Below, one piece after another: positions 12,561-24,879 of a DNA stretch of 64,000 bases. A program made the position numbers and the translations under genes. Position 1 is the first letter of the stretch. The number at the start of each line of letters is the position of its first letter. The stretch is from Theobroma cacao (Eukaryota > Streptophyta > Magnoliopsida > Malvales > Malvaceae). Below the pieces are notes generated by a model, which had not been told where the DNA came from, did no database searches, and saw only the letters and a program-made list of their open reading frames with translations. The DNA is taken from NCBI RefSeq assembly GCF_000208745.1, contig NC_030854.1, positions 3,048,392-3,112,391 of the forward strand, read 5' to 3'.

Positions 12561-13210
12561 TTAATTTTTTTAATAATTCAAAAACTTTTTAAAAACATTA
12601 TGCCTACATAAAACTATATCACACATTTAGATAATAAACAAATGATGGATTGATTGTGATCAAAGTAATGCAAGTTGGAATTTTTTGATTATTTACAAAC
12701 GTTATGGGAAAAATAAATAATAATTTAATAAATATTGAATTTTTATAGAAAATTGAAAAGTCAAGTTAAGGAACATTTATTATTATGCTTAGTATTTAAG
12801 AGTAATGACAATATATACATGATACCATTCATTTGAATTAAACCAATCAAAGTAAGAATTCCTTAATAATGAAGCTTATATTCATAACTAGGATATGGGT
12901 ATTTGATCATTTAATTAGTACATGATTAATTGTCTAAAGAGTAGAGTTTAATTTTTTTTTTCAATTAAATAAAAAAAAAACTTATATTCATAGCCACCAA
13001 CAAAGCCACATGTTAGCATGTGTTCTTTGGTCAAGACTGATGAGACTTTTCGTTTGCTAAAATGTTGACCACTTGAATTGATTTTCCACCAATTTGTTTC
13101 AATGTCTCCTTAAATTCAACACGTTACCTCAAAAGTTTTTTCATTACTTCCAAACCCTCTTCTTAATATTCTTCTCTCTCCCAATCTCTATCTTTTCCGC
13201 CAACAAAAAA

Positions 13211-13419
13211 TGGGCCCCACAATGCTGTGACGTCAAGTGGGGCCGAATCGGTTTGTTTAGCGAGCCCATACAGTTTCTCAACATCCACAAAGCCCAACCC
13301 AAATCAGTGGTTAAGTGGTGCCCAACTTGGGCTTCATCAGCGGTATCAGAATTCAGATGGGCCTAGAAAAATATCCTTCGGACGATTATCTGTACGGGCC
13401 CCAAGGTGTATAAGGCCCA
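13211..13419 (+). promoter_or_regulatory. Cluster of six site II elements upstream of SIG6
   Basis: TGGGCC/T or its complement occurs at 13211, 13263, 13291, 13328, 13358 and 13414, all within 210 bases and 235-440 bases before the SIG6 ATG. A palindromic TGACGTCA (bZIP type) lies at 13228-13235. Site II elements are typical of nuclear genes for organelle biogenesis and growth and are bound by class I TCP factors, one of which is encoded next door. Confidence 0.55.
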
Positions 13420-13652
13420 ACCTCATCCATTTGAATGGTGGATTACCAAATTTGAGGCGTGGAATGGATTTTTCTCAGCAGGGCGGTGCTCAGCTTCTTC
13501 TTCTTTATCTACAGACTGCAAAGCTCAAAGCTCTGGCTTTTGAACGCGCATTCTCTATAAAGCAACAAGCAAACTCACACATACCCAGATGAACGAACCT
13601 AATAATGTTTAAGATTACGTTGTAGAGAAAAACAATAGTTACATTTCCATCC

Positions 13653-16600
13653 ATGGAAGCTGCAAGGAATTTGCTTTCTTCTCCTCCTACTTTTTCGACA
13701 AGAACCCAACTCAAAAGTTCTGTTTTTTCAACATCATCTTCTTCAGGTAACATTTATTTCTAGTATTGGGGACATTGTTTTCTTTTGTTGTTTGTAATCA
13801 TTAGTTTAATACCCAGTTTAGAATTACTCTAGTAGTCTACTTGTTGTGTCGCTAGAGTGTTCGATGTTCTGTTTGTTAGATTAACTTCCTTGGGATTTTC
13901 TTTTTGAAGCATTTTTGTTCTTTAAGGATATGTAGCAATGATTGTTGGTCTTAGAAATGGGAATTATGCACATGGTAGACTGAAACTTACTGTTACTTCA
14001 TTGGTCAATTTGCTTTTAAGTTGAATGCATAAATTCAACTCTTTTACATTTTTTGATATATGGTGCAGTTGTTGTATTTATATAACTTCCGGGTTTTTGA
14101 TAAAATTATGTATGTTTATGGAGATATAGATGGATAGAAAACTGTCTATATGTGGTTATGCATGAATGTATGTGTTTTGCTCTCAAGTTCTGAGAAATAA
14201 TGATTTTTAAGTTATGAATGACAATATATGTATCAATTATGCAGTTTTGATGTTTCATGAGCAAGCAGCTCCTGCAGCAACTTCTATTCCGATTACTTCT
14301 GTAGCTAGGCATTTTCCTACATCAGTTCTTTTACAAGAGCAGCGTGATGACTATAGACCTCTGCCTGTCTTGCACTTCTTTAAGGAAGATAAAGCATACC
14401 CGGTGAGATTGTTGTTTTATCTATGCAGAACATATACGGAAACACAGACTTACCTTTTATGTTCGTTTTCTGGTCATTTTGTTGATATCTTTTCTCAATA
14501 TTTGTTCGGAAACTCCTTACTTAGATATCATTATTTACTTGATTACAGGGAGCAACAGACAAACAGCAGATTGAGAATGGGGCATCACTTAATGAAGAGA
14601 ATGCCTCCAACAACTTTGGCCAGTTGGGATTTGAAAAGAAATTGCTCCAGTGGCCTGATTTAACGCAATTGTAAATGAACTAAATCTCATCTATTGATTG
14701 CTTCCGGCATCAAATATCCCTGTGACTGTAATCTCTTTCCCCCTGAATTCCAGCCTCATGGGCTGCTTTAATTGTTTTTTTCAATCTCAGATTGTCACTT
14801 TTGGAATCAGAGGAGAATCCATCATCTACCTCGAATATGCAGTCTGTTGCAGCTGATACCAAGGAGATTGTGGATGTTGAACCAAGTAATATAGTTGCCC
14901 TTGCTAAGAAGGCTTTGTCAGCATCTAAACAAGCTGCATCGTTGTCTGAGGACCTCAAATTAGATCTTGATGATTCACTTTCTAATAGGTTAGTTTCTAT
15001 ATTGTCTTCCTAGTTTTATTTATATTCTAGGTTAAACCGTTGAGGACTGATATCTAATGCTATTGCAGCTTGGGGTCTGCTAATTCGTGTACTTTGCCAG
15101 TTGAGAAGGAGGAAGTAGTTACTGTTAGGTCAACCAGACGTTTAGAGAGACAGTCTAAACGACGGAGGGTGCAACCTAAAGTTACAATTCGTGAGACCTA
15201 CAGTTCACGAAGGACGGATGTAAGAAGAAAGTTGAGTGAAGGCTTTGATCCTAATGATCCCCTTCGATTGTTCTTGTGGGGTCCTGAGACAAAACAACTC
15301 TTGACTGCTAAAGAAGAGTCTGAATTGAGTAATCAAGTACAGGTACCTTTTTCAATCCTGCCTATTTTTTAAAGCATGGAAATAAGGAATTTTTTGTTTG
15401 TAAAATGTCTTATTCGTGGTGCTTGTAACACCTACAGAATTTGATGAGATTAGAGAAGGTGAAGAGTAAGCTTCAATCTCAGTTTGGGCGTGAACCAACC
15501 TTGGTTGAATGGGCTGAAGCCATAGGTCTTCGTTGTTCAGCCTTGCAGGCAGAACTCCACTCTGGAAACAGCAGTCGGGATAAATTGATCTATGCGAATT
15601 TGCGCATGGTGGTTCACATTGCTAAACAATATCAGAGCCGTGGTCTTAGCCTTCAGGATCTGCTGCAGGAGGGAAGTATGGGTCTTATGAAAAGTGTTGA
15701 GAGGTTCAAACCACAAGTTGGATGTCGATTTGCCACCTATGCCTATTGGTGGATAAGGCAAACAATTAGGAAGTCTATAATGCAACATTCCAGAACTGTT
15801 CGATTGCCGGTACTTATAATTTCCTTCTCTTTCTAATTTCTAATTTCAAAAATGAAGTTTATGCTTGCTGGCATGTATGCCACCTACACATGGAGCCACG
15901 TTATGTTTGAAAGTATACAGTCTTTGTCCTATTGCATTCTAGTTCTTTGCCAACATAATAATGTTGGATAGGACCATATCTCTTCAAGTAGCTGGAAATC
16001 TTATAAGTTTATCATATATGTTTAAGGCAGACAGATTTTTATTATATTACTGAGATATATTATACCAGTGAAGAACCTATATATTGTTCTCAGGAGAATG
16101 TACATACCCTTTTGAGCAAAGTATTGGATGCAAAAAAATCATACATTCGAGAAGGAAATCATTGTCCTTCCAAAGAAGAACTAGCAAGACGTGTTGGAAT
16201 TACGGTTGAGAAGTTGGATAAGTTGCTATTCACAACAAGGATGCCACTTTCTATGCAACAATCTGTGTGGGTGGACCAGGATATCACCTTTCAGGTAATG
16301 CTTTCATTTTACCTTGATTCCCATGTGGTAACATTTATTGATTAAAAATGTGAATGACCAAAGACAGGGAAATTGTGGTGCAAAAAGGGGTGCCACTCAT
16401 TTACAAATTTTAAAGAATTTCCTAAATATGTAGCTTTAAACCCGGCCATCCTATACTAGTTCTTGGTTCTTGTCATGGTCGCAGGAGGTAACGCCAGATA
16501 CTGGTATTGAGATCCCAGATGTTAGTGTGGCAAAGCAACTGATGAGGCAGCATGTGCGCAACCTTCTAAGTGTTCTCAGCCCGAGAGAAAGGACGATAAT

Positions 16601-16772
16601 CAAGCTAAGATTTGGTATTGAAGAAAGCAAAGAGAATTCTCTGTCTGAGATAGGAAACATGTTCGGATTATCCAAGGAAAGGGTGAGGCAGCTAGAGAGC
16701 CGGGCGTTATACAAGCTCAAGCAATGCCTCAACAAACATGGACTTGGTGCATATGTAGATTTGCTTGTTTAG
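13653..16772 (+). CDS. SIG6: Plastid RNA polymerase sigma factor SIG6
   Basis: Eight coding exons: 13653-13746, 14245-14402, 14549-14670, 14791-14988, 15069-15342, 15438-15809, 16094-16294 and 16485-16772, giving 568 aa. The first residues (MEAARNLLSSPPTFSTRTQL) form a Ser/Thr-rich chloroplast transit peptide. Residues to about 255 are a poorly conserved region rich in basic residues near its end. Region 1.2 starts at LFLWGPETKQLL. Region 2 (about 332-406) contains LQEGSMGLMKSVERF and the -10 recognition/melting segment FATYAYWWIRQTIRKSI. Region 3 is exon 7. Region 4 (about 506-556) carries the -35 helix-turn-helix with LSKERVRQLESRAL, and the protein ends in AYVDLLV. It directs the plastid-encoded polymerase to promoters during early chloroplast development. 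A polyadenylation-like AATAAA follows at about 16933. Confidence 0.95.
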
Positions 16773-17644
16773 ATATAGAGACACAGACATATCCCCTTTA
16801 GATTCACCGGTTCATCCAAGGGCGAGAGTGAAATCTGTTGTTAAGCTTATGGCAGCGTAAGAATATGGCCTAAAGCCTTCAACCGCTTAAAATGCTTCCA
16901 CATTGTAATCTGACCGTGATGTTTTTCTTGTTAATAAAATAAATTGTATCCCTAAAGTGTTGTCTTACGTATAAATAGCTGAGTTTTAAACCAAATTACT
17001 AAAGTTAAAAAATTCAAGTAAAAAAAGTGATAGTTTAAAAAAGAAGTTTAATTATATATGAACATTGTATTTTCTTATTAATATGATGATTTGTTAAACA
17101 TGATGTATTATTATTTTTATTTATTTCATAATATTTTTTTACTGTTTTAGATTATGAGGCATAAAAATTCAATTTTTCTCTATCCACAACACTCTTTTCT
17201 TAAATCCTAGAAATTTATTTTTTTTATTTGTTTGTTTTTCAACTCTGTTTAAAACTATTAGTTCACATTGAATAATTTTATATCCATATTGTTATGTTAT
17301 CATATTTAACGTCATATTAATAAGAAAATAACATGTCCATATCAATATAAATAATAAAATTTTTTAATATATTGAAGTGATATTGTCGATTTTGAAAAGT
17401 ACATAATTTAATTTGTATAAATTATTATATAGAGGTTAAATTTACCATTTTGATAGAAAAAAGAGACTAATTGTATAATTTGACTTTTATAAAATAAAAA
17501 AAACTGGAGAGGAAACGACGTCGGGTGGAGGACTGAAAGGTAACAGACGGAGCTCCAGTCGAGAACATAAAGAGCTCTAGGGAGAGGGAAATCAAACAGG
17601 AGGTCTCAGAACAAGCGCATGTAGATTCCTATCATTGAATAGCA
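16773..17644. other. SIG6-PPR intergenic region with a foldback repeat
   Basis: About 870 bases holding the SIG6 3' UTR, an AT-rich foldback element (17060-17338, listed separately) and a short purine-rich leader before the PPR ATG. No gene seen. Confidence 0.45.
17060..17338. repeat. Foldback (MITE-like) repeat
   Basis: The segment 17060-17087 and the reverse complement of 17312-17338 share the word ATTTTCTTATTAATATGA with few mismatches around it. They form inverted arms around an AT-rich 220-base centre, as in small non-autonomous DNA transposons. Confidence 0.4.
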
Positions 17645-19495
17645 ATGTCAACTGAAAAACTTTCCCAAATGTTGAAGGAAGCCGTCTCCAGTAACCGAAC
17701 TTCACTCACAAACCAAAAAACAGCAGCAAAAATCACTACAATCCTCATAAAATCCGGCCTTAAACCCTTTAAAACCAACCCATCTCTGCTCTCTAATCTC
17801 GACTCAAACGTAACCAGCCTCATTCTCTCAAACCCAAATCTCCCTCTTCAGTCTTGTACCCTCCTCTTCAACTTTTTAAAAACAAACCTTTCTCTTACTT
17901 CCCAAAAACCCAGTCTTAAAACCCATATAGCCATCATTCTAAGATTGTACAAAGCTGGAAAATTCAAAGAAATAAAAGAAGTATTGAAGTTTATAATCTT
18001 TGATGATAATCTTAGATACCCAGTTGAGGAAATGATTTCTCTAGTTGGTTTCGAGTGTAACGACTCAAACTTTCTTGAAAAGTTCTGTGACTTGTATTTT
18101 AGAGTTTGTGTAGATAACAAAATGTTTGAAGAGGCAAATGGGGTTTTCGGCTACATGGAGAAAATGGGTTTTAAGATTGATGAAAGGTCTTGCATTTTGT
18201 ATTTGATCGCATTGAAGAAGTGTGGTAAAGGTGATTCACTTTTGGGGGTTTTTAGAAGAATGGTTGAGTCTGGTGTGGAAGTCAGTGTTTATTCTATGAC
18301 AATTGTGATTGATGGATTGTGTAATAGAGGGGAAGTTGAGAAAGGTAGAGAGTTGATGAATGAAATGGTTAATAAAGGGGTTAAAGCTAATGTTATTACT
18401 TATAATACAATTTTAAATGCATATATTAAAACGAAGGATTTTGGGGTTGTTACTGAGGTTTTGAGGTTGATGGAGAAGGAGAATGTGGAGTATAATGCAG
18501 CCACTTATACTGTTTTGATTGAGTATTTTGGAAGTGTTGGTAAGCATGAAGACGTTGAGAAGCTGTTTGATGAAATGCGTGAAAGAAGGGTGGAAATGGA
18601 TGTTCATCTTTACACTTCTATGATTAGTTGGCACTGTAGAAGAGGGAATATTAAGAGGGCTGTTTCGTTGTTTGATGACTTGACTGAGAAAGGCCTTGTT
18701 CCGAATGCACATGTTTATGGGGCTTTAATTGATGGTCTCTGCAAGACTGAGCAGATGGAGGCAGCTCAGATGATGGTAAATGACATGCAAAGTCAAGGGA
18801 TTGATGTAAATCAGGTGGTATTTAATACACTTCTGCATGGATATTGCAGAAAGGGGATGATGGATGATGCTTTGAGTCGACTGGCTGCGATGGAGAAGAA
18901 AGGGTTGCAGCCTGATGTGTTTACTTACAACACAATAGCTAGTGGGATGAGTAAATTGAAACGACATGAGGAAGCAAAGAGATGGTTGTTCATGATGGTA
19001 GAAAAGGGAGTTACTCCTAACGTAGTCAACTTCACTACTTTGATTGATATTCACTGCAAAGAAGGGAACTTTGTTGAGGCAAAGAGGCTATTTCAACAGA
19101 TGGAGAGAAGGGGAGAGAGGCCTGATACCATTACATACAATGCTCTCATTGATGGATATACCAAGAAAGGGAAACTGAAGGATGCTTATAAGGTAAGGGA
19201 TGAGATGGAAGCCAAGGGGAGAATTCCAGATGTATACACATACACATCACTTGTGCATGGTGAATGTATTTATGGGAAGGTAGATGAGGCAATGAAACTG
19301 TTTAATGAAATGCATCAAAAGGGTCTAGTTCCAAATGTAGTCACCTATACAGCAATTATTTCAGGGTTGTCTAAGGAAGGCAGATCAGATGAAGCTTTTA
19401 GATTGTACAATGAGATGATCAATGTGGGCCATATGCCTGATCAAAGAGTTTATAGCGCACTTGTGGGTAGCCTTCATACAGTCAGGGATCAATAG
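17645..19495 (+). CDS. P-class pentatricopeptide repeat protein
   Basis: A single intronless frame of 616 aa. From about residue 170 to 610 it consists of roughly twelve 35-residue PPR motifs of the regular P type. Typical units are VYGALIDGLCKTEQMEAAQ, TYNALIDGYTKKGKLKDAY and TYTAIISGLSKEGRSDEAF, with the usual x-P-(D/N) at the repeat ends. There is no E, E+ or DYW extension, so it is not an editing-type PLS protein. The N-terminus (MSTEKLSQMLKEAVSSNRTS) is hydroxylated and poor in acidic residues, possibly an organelle-targeting sequence, but weak. P-class PPRs bind specific organelle RNAs and stabilise, splice or help translate them. It follows SIG6 in tandem, 870 bases downstream. I cannot name the Arabidopsis orthologue. 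Confidence 0.93.
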   Translation: MSTEKLSQMLKEAVSSNRTSLTNQKTAAKITTILIKSGLKPFKTNPSLLSNLDSNVTSLILSNPNLPLQSCTLLFNFLKTNLSLTSQKPSLKTHIAIILRLYKAGKFKEIKEVLKFIIFDDNLRYPVEEMISLVGFECNDSNFLEKFCDLYFRVCVDNKMFEEANGVFGYMEKMGFKIDERSCILYLIALKKCGKGDSLLGVFRRMVESGVEVSVYSMTIVIDGLCNRGEVEKGRELMNEMVNKGVKANVITYNTILNAYIKTKDFGVVTEVLRLMEKENVEYNAATYTVLIEYFGSVGKHEDVEKLFDEMRERRVEMDVHLYTSMISWHCRRGNIKRAVSLFDDLTEKGLVPNAHVYGALIDGLCKTEQMEAAQMMVNDMQSQGIDVNQVVFNTLLHGYCRKGMMDDALSRLAAMEKKGLQPDVFTYNTIASGMSKLKRHEEAKRWLFMMVEKGVTPNVVNFTTLIDIHCKEGNFVEAKRLFQQMERRGERPDTITYNALIDGYTKKGKLKDAYKVRDEMEAKGRIPDVYTYTSLVHGECIYGKVDEAMKLFNEMHQKGLVPNVVTYTAIISGLSKEGRSDEAFRLYNEMINVGHMPDQRVYSALVGSLHTVRDQ

Positions 19496-21775
19496 TTCTG
19501 ATTGCTGGTAATGTTTGCTTCAACTGTGGAGATTGGACGGTCCTTGACCGTGCTGTTCTTTTTCTAGTGGTATGTAGTTTAGACCTCACAATATGCAGCT
19601 TGGTGCTAACAAAATCTCAACCTATCTTCTGGATGACATATATTACCATCCTGATGCTAGGACTTTAACCAAAGAACATTCTTGTTTAAGAAAAATGCCT
19701 GTGAACGGATATGCTTGCCAAATCATGTTGCCCAGGATAGTTTGAAAGCAAGCATGGCTGAACTTGAGGTTAGTTCAAAACAAATGCATGTGGGATTTTG
19801 ATTTTAGAAATGGCTAGTATTTTCAGTCTTTGGGTTCTGCTGCAGGCTTCGTTGAGATGTTGGTCATCACATCCCACTGCCATGGATGCTGCACCTGGGA
19901 AGTACGTATCAACAGTGGGCAATCAAATTATATGGCTTTGGAATCCATGCAAGTTTGTGTCCTTCATGACCTCTATCATTAATGTGACTAAATTATATGC
20001 GGCTTGGATTGCATTAGACTTGATGTTTTTGCTGAAGAGTGTTTGCTTGCTGAGAGAAGTAAGTTCAGTAGATGAAGAGGATCTGAGAGAAACAGAAACA
20101 CCAAATTTTATCATGAATTTCTCAGGGTTGTAATTGCTTACCCATAAACAAGATTCACCCCGTTCTTGGGCACTAATTATGCGTAGATGGTTCGATAGTG
20201 GAAACTGCTACACTGCAGATGATGCTATTCCCAAGTATGTTTGTATGTTTTAGCCTCTTCACTTCTACACCCTTCTTTTAGGCAGCAAGGTGTACGTTGG
20301 GGTGTCTGAATAACCAAAATCTTCATACAGAGGAATTGAACTTGAGCTGTGTAATAGTCTAATAGAGAACCTTAGGTACCTCCATTCTCATGTGTGAATC
20401 AAGATAGAAGATCCTTTTATCTTTGTGAAACTGCAGTGAAGACCTTGCTTATGATATTCCTTGTATTGCCACCTGATATGACAGACAAAATGATGATGAC
20501 TGCAAATCCATCACAGAAGGAAGTTGCAGAGGATGTTGAGGATGCTGTACTAACTTTAATGAATAAGTATTATATATCTGTTTCAGGAAATGGCTAAGCT
20601 TTCAAAAGATTCTAAAGGATAGGAACTGTCAGTTGCTCATCTCTGATTAGGTATGACAGGTAGAAGGGATCATGAGATGAATGACCCTGGAACTACAGAA
20701 GGAATGGGATGCCTCCTAATGGTGTACTCTAAAAGGCAAGCTGATGAACTTATCTATAACTTTGTCTAACAAAAAATGGCATTTTAGACTTGCTTCGTTG
20801 GTCTTAACCTGCATATTGCAAATGTGTATGAAATTTTGTCCTGAAACTTCTAGTGTACATGTATTTCAATGAAGGTCCTTTTTCTTTTTTCCCAGATAAT
20901 TTCCCTGAAGGGCTTTCTGTTAGGCATATTATATAACTAGTTATTACCGCTGCTGCTATTTCTTTGTCTTTGTTACGTGTAAAAACTTGTTGCAGTACTA
21001 TCAGAATCAGCATGTTTTTTGTTTGTGGTCAGTCTTCAGAAAACCTATATTCAATTAAAGCACCTTGAGTAGTTATTAAACGTACTTAAGGCATCTGTGT
21101 AAGGTTAATTCTATTCCTAAGCTGACTGTATGGCAGTCAAGGCTGCTTTCTGCAATCATTTTGGTTCTGGTAAGAATTGTTAATTTGGTATAGTTTCACA
21201 GCGGACTAGTTTCATCGCAGTTCCAGAAGTCTTAAGACATTTGGGAATTGATTCAACGTCAGCTTGGTAGCTCTTGTAGCCATGTTGATGTTTCAAGTAA
21301 CAGACCAGCTGGTGAGATTGTACCGAGGTATCTGTTTCTGGTCTGTGATTTAACTCATATAAATGTGTATCTTATGCTGAAATTCAGAGCATTTTGCAGT
21401 TCATACATTAGAGTTATGTACAAGAGTGAAGAGTGTAGAATAATTGAATAATAATATGACCACAATTTAGTCAAATTATACTTAACAGTCGGACTTGCTT
21501 ATCAAAGTATTTCGTAAATTTGCAGCAAAAGCTTATCTGGGGTCTATTCAAAGATTTAACTGAACAGCACATCAAAGAGCCAAAGATCTGGCCTTTCCTT
21601 ATTGGCCAGTGATCTTGGTTAGATCTAGGACCTTTCTCACAAAACTGCAGATCATCAAGTATCAAGTGTCTTTACATTTTCTGATTATATGCACCTCTTC
21701 TAAGTTTAAGCAAAACTCTCTACAGTCTTCACAACAAAATTCGCGGCATAACAAGCCCCTTGGCTCGCCTGCACA
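19496..21775. other. PPR 3' flank, no gene recognised
   Basis: Base composition is moderate, as in transcribed non-coding sequence, and the first few hundred bases are probably PPR 3' UTR. The longest open frame (111 codons, 19798-20133) has no family pattern and lacks a coding context. Nothing else is supported. Confidence 0.35.
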
Positions 21776-22890
21776 ATGGTATCAATAACTCGACCGGATC
21801 AGCTCCGTGTCTTCTCTTTTTCCCTTCATGTCACCAGGTCACCTTGTCCCCATGATCGACATGGCCAGACTCGTTGCCACCCATGGCTCCAAGGCCACCG
21901 TAATCACCACCCCACGAAACATCTCCCGCTTCCAAACAATCCTCAACGGAGACCATCAATCTGGTAACCTCCAAATCAACCTCCTGACATTAGATTTTCA
22001 TTTCTCCGCCGCAGACCTATTTGAAACTAGTGAGAACCTTGACACACTCTCATCAAGACACCTTTCATACAATTTCAGCAAAGCAATCATGACTCTACAG
22101 CCTCAGGCCAATGACCTTGTCTCTCAATACAAACCTGATGCGATCATATCCGACCAAAATATCCCGTGGACGGCTGAGATTGCCCAAAATTACGTTATCC
22201 CAGGTCTAGTTTTCCATGGAACATGCTGCTTGAATCTCTCTTTGCTTAACGGTTGCAGCTAGCCAGAGTAAGCAAAAGCTAACTGTGTGAACTCAGAGAC
22301 CGAGTCCTTTCTAGTACCCGGTTTACCTGACCCTGTTTATATCACCAAGTCTCACATGCCAGACCGGTTCTTTGGCAACTTGGGGTTAAATGATTTCTTT
22401 GATAAGTTCACCGAAGCTGAGTGAAACACGTATGCTAATAGCTAACACCGTCCATGAGATTGAACGAGAATAAATGGTAAACGAATATATCCCGTGGGCC
22501 AGTTTCACTCTTCAATACAAAGGATCTTGAATAACAGAGAGGGAAACAAAGCTTCCACAGATAAAGACCTAGTGTCTCTCATGGCTTGACTCGAAAGAAC
22601 CTACTTCTGTACTTTATGTTTGCTTTGGGAGTTTATGTGAGTTTCCTGAGCCACAGCTTTTGCAGATAACTTTTGGCCTTGAAGCTTCAAAGGTTTCTTT
22701 CATTTGGGTTATCAACGATGATAAAGGTCACATCTTTGAATAAAAAGTTAAAGATAGAGTCCTTATTGTAAAGGGTTGAACTCCCGAGATTCTTTAAATT
22801 GAACCACCCAGCAGTTGGTGGAATATTCATGACTCACTGTGGGTGGAACTCAGTGTTGGAATCGGCGAGTTCAGGTGTGCCACTCATTAT
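21776..22890 (+). pseudogene. UGT73-like UDP-glycosyltransferase pseudogene
   Basis: The ATG at 21776 starts a frame that leaves the family alignment after about ten codons. A one-base shift near 21800-21810 then restores FPFMSPGHLVPMIDMARL, the N-terminal acceptor-site region of family 1 UGTs (UGT73-like). The second frame stops at 22260-22262. Beyond it, scattered frames keep recognisable pieces: LVPGLPDPVYITKSHMPDRF near 22310-22370, then part of the PSPG box with NHPAVGG and [12 protein letters not shown] at 22800-22880. The match ends abruptly after the PSPG region. Several stops and frameshifts make it clearly non-functional. It is unrelated to the intact UGT86A gene at 53.8 kb, so it is a separate insertion or relict. 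Confidence 0.85.
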
Positions 22891-24879
22891 TCTTGTTTTT
22901 AATTTTTCTTCCATGTAATTATAAAACAAATATAGTAATCTTTCTCTAGCTAGATTGATATGAGAAAATAGAAAAGATATGGTTACTCATATTTCATTCA
23001 TCAAATATAAATCGAGTGTCAAATAGTATCTGTCCCAACCAATGACACCCTTATTACTTTATGTAAGAAGCTGTTTTCTTGTCGACAAAAAGTGGTTGCA
23101 ATCAAAGCTTTTGAGAATTTCAACTAGATGAACATGTCAGATTCTACATGAACATGTCAGAGCTGGAAGAGATGTCTCAAACCTACCCATTGATTGTGAC
23201 TTAACAACAGGCTTCGTGGATGTAGAACAGTAGAAGGCATCTCTTTTCTTTCTCAAAAGTATGATTCATTTCAAAGTCTTTTTTTTTTATCCATAGATAT
23301 TAAGCATCTATATTCCTATGAATTTTTGAAGTAAGCATCACCTGTCACATAGCATTATAAGTTTCTTCTCATCTGAGAACAATATTTACCTTTTACATAT
23401 CTAGGTTTTTGTAGAGATTGACATCTTTGGATTCCTTTATTGTTCAGAGTATGAACATGATGTGTTCTGGACAGTTTGTTGTCTACTTTGTTCTTAGGCT
23501 TAGGAGGGTATGCTTGTTTGTTGAAAGCGTAGAGGGAGGGTTTTCTGTGTACATTGCTTCTGAGGAATACTGGGGAGGTAGAGGGAGGCCAGGAATCTCC
23601 TCCTTTTTATATAGATTTTTGGGTACAGGGCATGTGGTGTTGATTCAGGGAGGTTACCTTCTAAGTGAAGAGTAACAGATTTGAATTGCTTGTTTTTTCC
23701 CAGAGATAAACCAGTTTGGTTTCCTCTGATCTAAATACATTATTAACTTTCAAAAAAAAAAAATAACAAATCAACCAGGTTCAAATTTAACCTGAAGTTC
23801 ATGACCTTCTGAAATTTCGGAAATGCAGCATTTTAAGAATGGAATGTCATTATTACTCATCCCCTGAGACAAGTTGGAGAATGAAAATAGTACTGATCAG
23901 TTTTGGTTCTACAGGCAAAAGTTGGCAGAGACATTAATTGTTAGATATCATAACATGTCAAATAGTACACAACATTGTTTGGTGAGCAGATCATGCAATA
24001 ATCGATTTCTTATTTGCACCAGATATAGTTTCCTGGATAAATCAAATCCTTAAAATGCTTCAGTCTTTACTTAAAATCAAGAATAATATAATCGTTGCAG
24101 ACACTGGAATCATGATCTTAATGAGCACAAAGACAGCAACCATTACAAAATCACAAGGCCTTCTCATCAGAGATAGAGAACATGTATCTAAAAATTCCAT
24201 GCAGAAATGAACAAAGGATTAAGCTCATTTCAATCAGTCAGCAATTTTTAAAGGTGTAAAATACCCTTCAAAACCCCATCTTGTTGCTCTTTGATCATAG
24301 CATTAATTCTATTTGACATAGGTAAAGTCCAAATTACGAGCCATACAAATCTTGCACTCACGTTATCAGCAAATCGTCTATAAGTTGAGGGACTGCCCAC
24401 ACAAAGTGGAAAGGAAAAGAAATATATAGGGTTGAAAGACTATAACAATTCAGGTTCAAATGTTGAACTCTTTATGTATGGCAGTCCAAACCAATAACAT
24501 GTCGAAGAAGAAAACAGAAAACACAATAAGACGTTAAAACACATATAGAATGCATGAAATAATTTTAAGGGTAGGATTAAAGGAGGAACCATATATATGA
24601 ATCAGAAAAACTAGGCACTACATGAACACTTCTGCCACTTTGTTCTTTCTGTATATGCATGTAACAAGTAGAACCCAAATCCCGTTTGGATGTGTTCCTT
24701 AGTTAAGGAAGCAGAAGAGACATATGACGTTGATTAATAAAATAGCCCCCTTTCCCTTTAAATATCCTCTCTCTACTTATTGGAAATTAAAGGAATGTAT
24801 AGGCCCAAAAAAGATAGTAATATATGGAAGGGGAGATATCATTAGTTGTGATATATAATCAATGTCGGAAAATATCTTC
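22891..24879. other. Non-coding stretch with a possible poly(A)-tailed insertion
   Basis: AT-rich sequence without a gene. An 85-codon open frame at 23418-23675 is followed by a sequence ending in an A-run at about 23751-23762. This resembles the 3' end of a retrotransposed sequence, but I cannot assign a family. An imperfect direct repeat of about 18 bases (ACATGAACATGTCAGA-type) lies near 23128-23165. Confidence 0.3.

Larger units (their letters stand above)
10481..13652. other. Divergent TCP/SIG6 intergenic region
   Basis: About 3.2 kb. The first 300 bases are GC-richer and form the TCP promoter. From 10.85 to 13.0 kb is very AT-rich and contains two related MITE-like elements, listed separately. 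From 13.0 kb the sequence becomes C/T-rich and is the SIG6 promoter and leader. Open frames here (10514-10780, 11541-11823, 13094-13592) show no protein family. Confidence 0.5.

Noticed and set aside
13094..13592. Two overlapping + strand frames (90 and 121 codons) before SIG6.
   Set aside because: They lie in the SIG6 promoter and leader, overlap the site II cluster, and show no protein pattern.
345..19495. Treating the + strand genes as an operon-like or horizontally acquired cluster.
   Set aside because: Each gene has its own leader and introns, and the order matches plant synteny. Nothing suggests polycistronic transcription or transfer from another organism.
19798..20597. Open frames downstream of the PPR gene as a possible small gene.
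   Set aside because: They have no homologous pattern and no plausible splice structure; better explained as PPR 3' flank.
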